Shown here in pieces: positions 10,671-22,600 of a stretch of DNA of 64,000 nt. A model generated the notes under the pieces. The model was given only the letters and a program-made list of their open reading frames with translations, was not told the DNA's origin and did not search any database. The first letter of the stretch is position 1. Every line of letters begins with the position of its first letter. This DNA comes from Neelides folsomi (Eukaryota; Arthropoda; Collembola; Neelipleona; Neelidae), in contig JAQGBZ010000010.1 in assembly GCA_034687125.1 (NCBI GenBank), positions 372,001 through 436,000 of the forward strand. The letters run 5' to 3'. The translations under genes and the position numbers were made by a program.

Positions 10671-13600
10671 CTATTCGTATAGCATAAATATTAATAATCT
10701 TGTATATTTTAACAAATTAACTTTAACACCGTCAGTTTTACTTTGAATGTATGATACATCCACTGCCTCCGCAAATATAATTATGCTGTGTATGCTTTCG
10801 AATAAAAAGATAATTTATCTGCAATATTGAGAATATGAATAATAATTCTTCTATAAAAAGTATTTACATTGGTTCTTTATGTGCATTTGAGCAATAATGG
10901 CTTTGAGACGAAACATAAACGATATTTACAGAAAGGAGAAATAGCGACTCAGGTATAAATTAAATAATTAAGAGGTAAAAAGCAGGCGGGTTTTTGAATA
11001 CTTACTGAGTAGGACGAGAATACAAACAATAAGTGCAATGATGAAATCGGCAGAAGTAGTAATAATCCCCGACGGCAACACCACCAACTCACAGTCTTGA
11101 CCAGAATAAGCTCTCGGACAAACGCAGGTATAAAGGCGTTCATCTTCATGGTTGTAACAAGAACCGCCGTTTTGGCACGGTTTCTCATCCTCACACTCGT
11201 TGATGTCTTGACACTCCAAGAGAACTGCTCGAGAACCCTTACGACATCTAAACCATTCAGGCCATTGCAAAAATAATGCAAAAATTATAAACTCATTCCC
11301 CTTCCATTCATTGCACATGAGGAAAACAAAGAAAGGAAACGGAAAACAATCAAAAAGAAAATACAAACAATAAAGCCCAACTGACAATTAATGACATTAA
11401 AAGCATTTTGAAGCGTAAGCTGTAAGCCAAAAGCATTCCTTCTGACGGTCCACCTCTTCTTTCTAATATTAATTTCCTTACTAAGGATGATAAGTAGGCA
11501 GACAAGAATAGCAGCGAGAGCTCCCATGCTTAAAGTCAGGATTTGTCCCTCTTGGTACAATTCACAATTTTGACCCCAGTAGCCCGGCGGACACTCGCAG
11601 TAATAACGGTAGGGAACTTCTCGATTTGAACATACGCCGCCGTTCAAACAAGGATTCTCGTTGCATTCGTTCTTATCCTCGCAGCGTTTCTCATCTGGGC
11701 TCATTACCGTTCCCTCTCCACAACTTTACACATCAGAAATTAGTTAGTGAACTGCATATTTTCAATTGGACTAAATTATTTAGACAGGACTAACTCAAAA
11801 AGGGCCTGCCAAAAAATATTGTAAAATTAACATTTGGCCATTATGAAAAATTTCAATTAATGATTGGTCAAGTTAAGGCTGATAAAAAGATTCCCATTCT
11901 TGTTATTAACAGTGAACCAAATTCCAAACCAGATAAGATTTCATTAACAGGCTCTCCCTAAGCTAGTCCTGGAACTACTTAAAGAATTAGTAAAGATTCG
12001 AAAGTTTCAAGTTTTAAATATTTTGATTAATCACATCAATCAGTTAAATTTCCAACTAAATAAAGTTGAAAAGCTCAATTTTTGTAATAAAATTAAAAAG
12101 TTTACTTACGCGCACTCGTACTCATTCCAGAGATCAACACATTCAAATGGTGGAGGACAAATCACATTGGCACAAGGTTTATTGGAAATGCAATTCTGAG
12201 CCAAATTCCTCGCCATAGTCGCCTGACCCCATTGCGTTCCATTCAGAGCTGGAGGAAGGGGAAGATGTTTCCCTTCGAGCCGAATATCATCCAAACATCC
12301 TTTACAGACAAAATCATATTATAAGAAGGTATTCTAAATCTTGTGATCTTGACTATGAAAATATTATAACAACCTTTTTGATAATCAGCATAAACTTCAA
12401 ATGATCGATGTCCCGTGTATTCAGCCTTTCCTCCGGCATAAACTCCTTCTTGTTTATCAACCATCATCCATTGATGTCCTTCGAACTTAAACGTCTCATT
12501 GTACTTTCGCCCTTCTCCACCATCAAGTTCCAATATAGCGACTGATCCAAATCTCGAAACCTATAATAAAACCGAAATGCCATTAGATTATTTCAAAATA
12601 TTATTTCAACAAGAGCATGTAATAATATCAATCTCATTGATTGTTTACCTTCGCAGAATGCCATTGGCCATCATCAACTGGAACATAAGAAAGCCATAAA
12701 TTCTGCTCTTCTGTCTTCATGCTGTTAAGGTTAAAACGGAAGCGAAGTCTGCTATCTTTAATCTCAAGTATTCCATATTCTCTGTTATGTTGGTCAGAAA
12801 TTCTGAAGAGCTCTCCATGAACTTCCCTTGTTCTAAATCGTATTTGAATGAGTGTGGTGAATCGATCCGGTTCGAATGAAAGTGCGTATTTGACGTAGCT
12901 TTGTTGTTTGAAAGAAGTTGGGACAGTTGGTACTGTGCAGCTAAGTCCCATCCATCCAGGCTTGCACTCGCACCTCGGCTCATTGTAACTTCCAACACAC
13001 ATTCCATGTTCAGAACACGAACGGAGAAGATTATTTCCAAGACAGAGATCTTCAATGGGAAGACAACCGCCTGGACTCTTGAGTCTTGAATGTCCAGGAT
13101 TTGCAAGATCATACAGCTAAAAACAAAATAAATGTTTTTGTATAAATTGCTAATTAGAATTCATAATTAAATACCAAATTAATTCACAATTAAAAATTAT
13201 TTCTCATTTGCATCAAAACAATTTTTTACCTTGCTGTTGTGAATAAGATTTCTGATGCATCCTTCGAAAGATTTCGTAGTGGGCATGTATCTCCATAAGA
13301 AGAGACTAGGATCGAATTGTTCAATGTACATTCCTCCGATTTGAAGAGGAGTGTTCACATTGAGATATTCATTGAAAGCCGGGATCTCTCCTTTAGCAAT
13401 GCAATATGAACCATCGAAATTACTAGGGCTTCCATCATCCGCCTCGTTCACTCTCCCTGATGTGCAAAGGTCAACGACCATCCGGACATTCTAAAATAAC
13501 ATTTCATTTAGCAATTTCAAACTTCACTCTTATGAGTCAAGTTGAGATAATTATGACAGTGAAGTAACCTGAGTATCCCAGAAGATATCAATTCTGTGCC

Positions 13601-16600
13601 ATTCTCCATTAGCCAAACTTCCGTTCGTCCTTACTCGAAGTTCGAGTGTGCCGGAACCAAAGTCGATGAGAAGTCGCGGCTCGCCTTTCTCAAGTTCCAA
13701 AGAGATGAAATCGGAAATGATTATTTCCTCTGGTTCAGGAGCCACTAAGGGGCCATTGTAGAGCAATAAACCCTCGTCTCGCTTTGTAATAAACTCCATG
13801 CTCAAATGAGATTCTTCACACATTTCGAGTGGTGGATACCAAGCAAAGTCGTTGGATTTGAATGTTCTGCTCGAAATTTGACATCTTGGACCATCATGAC
13901 CCCGGGGACAAGCACACCTTCAAATTCACATTTATTACTTTCAATTCTCCTTATTTCCTGATTTGAGTCTTCAATTACACCTTAAGTGGTAATGTTAGGA
14001 AAGAAATCTATTTATATGTAAAATTGAGGTACTTACATTGGTCCTGATTTGCTTTCAATACAGCGACCGCCATTAAAGCATTCGAACTTCCTGCACGAGT
14101 CTTTTTCCTTGTCTGTGAAGTTTCGAGCTCCACACATACATTCCGCAACCGTTTCAATCCGAACTCCCACCAATGACGTTTTGTTTGCGTTGACCGTGTA
14201 GGGAAGTGTGCTGATATCGAATGAGTTCGTACATGAGCCTTCACAAGCCTTGTTTTCATATAAACATTCGTCGATTCCAACCATTGTGATATTGATGCCA
14301 ACGTCTCTTTCGATCTGAAATGAATCAATATTTTTAATTGACATAAAAAATATATAAAAACTATTAATAATGTTGTCCTAATATTTAACGCTAACTAATT
14401 TTGTGTTTTTTTTTGTTATAATTAGAATTCTAGACATTTGAATCACCACCAACTAAAACCGCAGTCTCCGGTCGACCATATCAAGTATCCAATTAAAGCA
14501 AAAACATTTGAATAGTGAGGTGTTTTACCTACATAGCTATTTTTGTTTGTATTTTTTGATGCTTAATCAGAATTATACAAGGTAATCAGAAATAGTGAGG
14601 AAACGAAAGTTAACTAGTTATAAATAAAAATTAGTCTGAGTTGTAAATCAAAAAAATGAACATAGTAATGTTGATTTTTCTTTGGTTAATATTCACATTA
14701 AAGGTAAAATCGATTTCAGGACATAATAATGAAGAGACCTTTGAAGAAATTCGTAAGTGTTATTTTAAATTAATTATATTATTAATTATTAAAGTACATT
14801 TTTTCAAATGTAATTCTAGAGGATAAAAGAGAAAATTTAAGATGGGGCAGAAATGTGAATTCTAACGAAATTGATAACGAAATTGGCGATTATGAAGATG
14901 AAGTTGACAATGATATAATCTTATTTAGAAAGCCTGCATTACAACGACCACGTACTCTTATAAGATGGGGAGGTTAAAAACAAATGTGTCAATAATTATA
15001 AACATTCGTGATATGCATGATCAATGATGTACTAGTGTATTTATATTTATAGGATTCTCTGCTATTTGTTAACCAAACATTTTATGTTTTAATGTTTTAT
15101 CTTGAATAAATATTTGCGCACAAACAAATTGAGAAAATATTGATTAATTGTAAGTTAATTACCTCTTCACGGTGCAAAAGGACGATTCCGTTCATCTTCA
15201 CAGCTTTGAAATAGGGAGAATTGTGAGCTGCGAAACGAACATCGGTAATTGGTGGTCTTCTCTGTTTGGTTTGTACACTGAAGATGTCAACTTTTGACTC
15301 GTCTATTCCAAGAATCATGGAAAGCTTTGTACGGAACTTTTGAGCTTTACTTTTTACTACTGACTGAGTCTGCAAATTGAATAAACTAATTAGCTTTGAC
15401 GCTCCTTCATAAAGATTGTAAATAAAATAGCGCAATATCACTAATAAATATACCCGGTAGTCCCATATTCTTATAAAGTCCTCGTCTGAAATTCCATGAA
15501 TTCGGATCGAGCCAGAGTTAATAACAGCATCATGAGGAATTTCCTTCACAATTACTGTCACGTTCGCGGCAATTCCAAGTTGAGTGTGATATCGGTCGAA
15601 AACTTTAAACTCCAACTCGTATCTGAATTTAAGAAGGAAATGATGATAAATTGGGTGAAAACGTAAACTTTTCTTACTAAACATTTACTCTATAAAGATT
15701 CAACATTTACTCCATAAAGATTCTTTAAAGAACTGTGGGAAATGTGCAACCCAACACATTCTCATCAAATGAAGGAGAATGAGCATAAAAAGTAATATGG
15801 TTTGATATTATTAAGATATGGTGAACTTACATTCCAGAGCTCGTGTCTGCCTTCATTGTAATCATGCCCGACTCTTCATCGAGAGCAAATCTGGAATTCG
15901 GCTGGTCAGGATTTCCCCAGTAGAACTTTTTATCAGGCAAGTCCCAGTCGTCGAGATCGTACACATAAACTCGCCCAATCTCCACGTCCGGGTTCGATCC
16001 CTGTGAGAGAAATCCTATTTAAGTACCGTGGAATAATTTCCCCATAAAAGAAGGCTCTCGGTCTATAACACCCGCGTCGGCTGAAGAGCTTCACCAACTC
16101 CTTACCATGTAATTATAAACGAGTATCTCCTTCGATCCCGGCTGCATTTTGTTGTCATTAATATCCCCAATGATGACGGTGAGAGTGGATGTGCCAGACA
16201 TTGCAGGATTTCCTGAGTCCTTGATCACAATGGGGACTAAAAACTCCTTCCTTTGTTCTCGATCAAACATTCGGAGTGAGGAGACGATCGCCATCCCATC
16301 GCCGTTTGCTCCCTCTGAAAATGCAGAAAAAGAATTGAAGAAAACACAAGAGCCTTTTTTAACTTTATGTGCAATCTACTTCCTTCCATTTAAGCCCTTT
16401 CCTATTTTCCCTCCCCAGCCTCTTTAAACATTAATTTTAGTCAAGGGGGCCTCGTGAGGAAATGCGGCCTTTATGAAAAGATAGGAAATCTCATTAATTT
16501 AACGAAGGAAAGAAGATTATAAAAGGAGTTCAAACATTGGAAACCCATTTGCCTCCTTCAGCTATTTTCCAAGAATAAAAAAATGAAGAGCTTGGCTCTT

Positions 16601-19600
16601 AACAAAAAGGATATTAATATAATAAAAGACATACTCGGATCGTGTTCAACTTTGAAAGATGCCTTGATTTCATCAGCAGCATTAGGATCCATTCGGAAAG
16701 TAAAAGGAGGTCCATTGCCCTTCGACCTGTCATCATCATCAGTAGCAAGAACTTCTACTACTTTTTTAGGTGGTTGATGTTCGGGAAGAACGGGTCGATA
16801 ATCCTTTAGGAAGATCGGAGCGTTGTCGTTTATATCTTGGACAATAACCGTTAAAGTCGCCGTCGCGGTCTTCGACGGTGTTCCATCATCAACGGCAAGG
16901 ATTTTAACCTGAAAAGTTCACACCATTAACTTTTATTTTACTGCATGTTGAATGGGAGAACAGAGGTACTCTGTCCCCCGCAAAAAGAAGAGAGACGGAA
17001 GTGGGAAAAGGAAATGATAGGAATTTTCCCAAAAATTTCATTGAAAACTACAGAAATGGAAATAAAGAAAGGAAATTTTCATTTGCCCGCACATCACAAT
17101 CGATGTCATCTGCACTTATGAGTTATAAGATCATTGGGATCCTCCTTGGGTTATGAGGGAAAACTTACTTGATGCCTTGGAGTGTCTTCCCGGTCGAGAG
17201 CTCGTTGAATGCTTACAGTTCCATCCTCCGAGATTGAAAACTGTCTTTTACGATCTGACATCCGTTCAATTGAATAAGAAACTTTGCTCCTCCCACCCTG
17301 ATCTGGATCCGTTGCTTTGAATGTCTCCAGGCTCTTCCCAACTTCAGCATTTTCGTAAACTGAGACTTCAATATTCGGCTTCTCAAACTGCGGCTTGTTG
17401 TCGTTGATGTCCCGAAGCGACACTTTGACCCAAGCATAGTCCACATGGTATTTGTCATTGTCGTTGTCATCTCCTTTGTCGTTAACTTGAATTCGAAATC
17501 GAAAGCCTTGGCTTTGAAGCGGATCCTCAAAGTCGAGTTGCTGGACAATCTTCAAAGAACCTGTCCCGTCATTGTTCCTCACCATTGTAAACTTGTCAGC
17601 TCCATATCCGCTATTCTCAAGTACCTACACGTAATCAATGGAATTTCTATTAAACCCCAAGTCCATCAATTTCTTTTTGTGTTTTTTACCCAAATTGATT
17701 CTTTCCCATTTGCTCCAAATCAATTTGATTAACAACTCAGAAGATGAATGAGGCTAATAAGATAAAAAAAGTCCCTTACTTTATAATGGAACTTATTCGT
17801 CTCATCTTCATCATGGACGGTAACAGTGAGGATGGGCGTATCAGGTAGCTGAGTTCCATCCGTCTCATCCACTTCAGTGAACCATTCGTCCTTTGTGAAA
17901 TGCGGCGGCATATCATTGATATCTTTCACTCGTATCGATGCCGTTCCCGTTCCTACAACATTACAACATACCTATTCATTTGAAGCTCTTCTATTAAAGT
18001 CAAGAGATATGGTGATTAGGAGAGTAAAAGGGGAGATTTTCCATATAAATTCTATCTTAACGGACTATCTCATCCTATTAAGTAAAAAGGAAAGTTACAA
18101 ATAGGCTCATCTTCCCCTCTTGGACGGCGAAGAAACAACTTTATGAATATTGGAGTTCATAAGGAAGAGAAAAATGGAAAAAGTGTCCTATTTTGAAATG
18201 TAATTTGTTTGGGTTCATTGCCTTTGAGTCCTCCACCATCCATGGCCACAACTTGTATGGAATAGTCAGGCGTCTTCTCTCGATCGAGGCAACAAACGGC
18301 CGTTTTGATCACTCCGGTGTCTGGCTCAATTTCAAAAATCGGCCTCCCCTGTTCCTCGTCGATTACATTCTTCTCGATCGAGTACGTCAATTTGGCATTC
18401 GTTCCCTCGTTTGGATCGTCGTAGTCGACGGCTGTCATCGTCATCACAACCATACCTAAAGCCAACCACCATTTGATAAGGTCATCAATTAGGTTTATTG
18501 AGGTTAAATGGCTATATTGGAGAAGGCTAATAAAGGCCGACCTGAAGTTCCGTTCTCAGTCACGTTCCCCACATAAACTCCTTGAGGAAAGATCGGGGCG
18601 TTGTCGTTGATGTCCTTGAGATTCACTTGAACATCGGAGTATCCAACCAAACCCTCTCCGCCTTCATCTTGTGCAAAGACAGTGAATCGCCATTGGGCTC
18701 GTCCATTCGGCTGATCTCGGTCAAGAGGCTAGAAAAAACGGTACTTATGTATCACTCAGATAAATCAACGAGGTTGGTCGCCTCTGTCATGGGAGAGGAA
18801 GGAAAGGAAAGTTCTTTTATTTTCTTTCCCGTCACTCTTTCACCATTTACAAGACACACCGCAGGGTTTGTCACACTAGAAGGAAAATCTATTGTAATAA
18901 ATTGGCTTCATACCTTGAGTACATAAATTTCTCCAGTCGTCCGATTGATGTCAAACTTGCTATTGGCTGGATTATCAGGATCGATTCCTTGACCAGTCAA
19001 GAAGTAGACGATGTTTTGAGGACGATCCCGATCTCCATCATTTGCCGTTACCTTTTTCATACAAATAAAAGAAGTTTAGCCATAAAACCTCTTTTGAGGG
19101 CGGATGTGAGGGAAAGGAGAAAAGCGTATTTTCTGTTTATGACTCTCTTCCCAAATGCGTGGGAGTAAAGGGAAAACACTTTGGATCCTTTAAAATAAGT
19201 TAAAACCTTCATCTTCCACCATATTGAAAGAAAGGAATAAAAGGACAGAGTCAAATCAACTTCATAAATCTTCTCCAATAAAACCGTATCAACTTGGAGA
19301 ACTTTCGCAATAAAATTTCTATGCTTGAATAAAATTTTTATTCATTGCTCTTATGAAAAGTAAATAATGATTCAAGCTTTAAGAGGAGATTTGAAAAAAG
19401 CCCATCGAAAAGAAAGTGAAATATAAATGGGCTCGTGGATCCATTCGTTTCACATTGTGGAATGCGATACTCTCTCAAAGACTCACTTAAAAGAGAAAAT
19501 TTAGTCAGAAGAATTCGTAACCTTTAAATCACACTGGGAAGAGTCCACAAATCAGTAAAAGCAGCGAAGTCTCAAAATATCAATTTTAAGCCAAACTAAT

Positions 19601-22600
19601 GTACTTTGTGTTATATGTAAAAATCAGTTCATTTGCAGTAAAACACTTCATGCGTAAAATAATGCACAAAAATCATGAAGCTCGTGAACAAAATAAAATA
19701 AAAAATTGTATTAAAATAAGATCATCATAAAATTAGAAATAGGGAAATGTGAAAAATATCAAACTTTTCTGTAGTCGGAGTCAAATATGACTTAATATTC
19801 ATTCATTGGGTAAATATTAATCACGTTGTTAGTTGATTGATACAGATTTTGAAGATAGGAAATTAATGAAAATACCTTTAACAACTTAAGAGGCAACGTT
19901 CCAGAATATTCTTCAGCAATTTCAGCGGTGTAAATAGACTGACTAAAAACAGGTGGCAAGTCGTTCACATCATTGATGCGAATCACAACTGTGGTTTCAT
20001 TCTCATTCAAACTGTCCGATGCAACCAACGTCAAATCATACTGAAATCAACAAGGGTAAAAACAAAAAGATAAAGTGCAGGAAAATAAAATAAAGCCATG
20101 CTTCGAATAAATCATAGAATTTCATACGAGTACCAACTCTCTTATGAAATGTAATAAACAAAACTCTTAAATATTATCCAATAAAACTAATAATAAAATA
20201 TGTTATGATACACTTTACTATTACCTACTAATATATCATAAATTCGTCATTTCGTTTTGTGATAAAATAATAACATTAAATTAAATCTAAAATAAAGTTG
20301 AGTATCCTTATAAAATATCTACAATTAAGTACAAGTAAATTAAAATTTTCATGGACTATAACAAGAATATAAAAGTTTAATGCCAACAAGTAAGATAAAA
20401 GTTGATCATCTCCTCTTCCCACAAAACTCATTATTCAGCCCAAAAAGCACTTCATTAAATTAACCGCCCGTACAAATACACGTAGAACCGTCAAGGATTA
20501 ATGAGCGGAATGAGTTAATGACAAATACTCACTATTTAAATCTTAATCTTAACAGTTTTCAAACAATGGACTCCGGCCCATTTAATACCATTGAGTAAGG
20601 AAGGAACGATTGAAAAAACTCATTGAGAATATTAAGGGAATAATGTGGGAGTGATAAAGGAAATGTAAAGCTCCTTAACTCAAGTGGTCGAGAATAAGTT
20701 GGCAATTTAAAAGATTGAAATTGTCCCATTCTACCTTCCGGCCCCTTCATTCTGCATTAGCTGAAGTGAGGGAAGACGTATAAGGATAAAATAAACCTTC
20801 ATTAGCATCAAATGATACAAAGCTCCCTTCAAGATTAAAACCAGGAACCAAAAAGAAATAAAACTGTTGAAGCTGAAGTGGCTTCTTTGAGCATCATCTT
20901 TATATCTCCATTTCAATTATTTCCTCCTTTTCTCTCCTTTAAAATGGGAAGGAAGGAGCCATTTTGGAATCTCTTCAAACTTCAAGAACAATCCGCATTA
21001 AAGGAGAAACATAAATTGAGAAAAGTTTGGTAAAGTGAGGTCATCCTATCTAATACCCATATAAAAGAATATTATTGAGAAAGTTTGCCCATAAAGATAA
21101 GTTAGTTCATTTAACATGATAATTCCATGTTAGAGATAAGAAAAGGTTAATTCAAGATATTGACCATATTGAGCCCTAAAATATCACCAGAGAATAATAA
21201 AAAAGGAAAAAGATAAGATTAATGAGATGAGGTGCAGAGTGAAAGCAGCATGCAAACAATCTTATAGTGGTAGCATTTCCAATATAAAGGTAAGTGTGGA
21301 GTAAGTACGAGTGAATGTAGAGAAACGATGCTGAAAATGGTGCGATTTAAAAGGAAAATAAAGTGTAAGTTTTCCACTCAAAAGCAAGCATGGGATTGAG
21401 GAGGAATTGTTATTTTGGGAGACTCAAGAACTTTCTTTGTCTTGAGGAAGTAAAGTAACCTGAAGAACTCGTTTTGGAAGATTCCTATCGTCCTCCTCTG
21501 TTATCTGGGTCTCATATGTTGGGCGGTCGAAGACGGGCGGATTGTCGTTCACGTCTTTCACGTGAATGACGACCGTTGTCGAATTCTCATTCTTGTTGTC
21601 GGATGCAGAGAGGCGAAGCTCGTACTGAACAAGAACTTATTACTAATTCGAATATTACCAGACTCGATAAATCCCAAATCCCGCTTGTCCCGATATCCGG
21701 TGAAACTATCTTAGGATAGTTTTACATAAATTATTCGAATATTCGAATGGGCAGACATTTTATATTCTTGACTTTCTGAATAATAACGATAAATACAAAG
21801 TGCACCTTTTTAACTTTCTCCGTCTGACCGATAGAACTCAAAGTGTCTAAGAATTTTCACATTTCTTGGAATGAGAAATATCAATTTTGTTGAAGAAACT
21901 CTTTTACATTTTTTGAAGAAAATGTAAAAAAAATCTTAAAAGCACTTTGGAAAGTAGTAACTAAAAATTTGTAAGTAGTCAGAGAACTTTTCAATAAAAT
22001 ATTTTGAAAATATATGAGAATAAACGCCCCGCTCTTGAAAAAACATTTCGCAAAACATTAATATGGTATTACACAGATAATATTGATTTTCCCGAAGGTT
22101 TTTATACGTTCTCGTACTAATATAAAAATTATCAATCTAACAAGAAGAAGTTAGACACTAACAGAGGAAGTTAATGTTAATGAAAAAGGCTGTCTATTTT
22201 TAAAATGTGTGCGTAGAATATAATACCCAGTGCATTATGTAATATTAGACTTGCTACACACAATGTCTTTTTCTAACATAGTCGATTAAAGATTCTTAGG
22301 TACACAAATAAAACGTAATATCTTCTGTTATTAATTTCCTCAAAATATGATTAATACTTATGTAGTTATATTGACTGAAAAACTTACGCGTTTTCTCGTC
22401 TCATAATCGAGTGGGCCTGCAACGTAAATTGCTCCTGTCATATTCTTTACAGCAAATGCTCCACCGGTGTTTCCCTTTGTAATCTCGTATCGGATTCTTG
22501 AAGCTAAAACAGAGAAGAAAATAATCAGCTTCAATTAATTTTGTGATTATTTTGTAAGAGGATCTTGTTTAAACTATTTATAGTTCAATCTTATTATTAT

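Larger units (their letters stand above)
14315..15162 (-). other. CadN intron holding a nested gene
   Basis: An 848-nt intron between CadN exons 15369-15163 (donor GAG|GTAATT) and 14314-14037 (acceptor TTTCAG|ATCG). Most of it is taken up by the plus-strand peptide gene at 14656-14977 with its candidate TATA element and polyadenylation signal. Confidence 0.9.

Noticed and set aside
10492-10746. Plus-strand open frame opposite the CadN tail exon
   Set aside because: It is the antisense shadow of a well-supported CadN exon.
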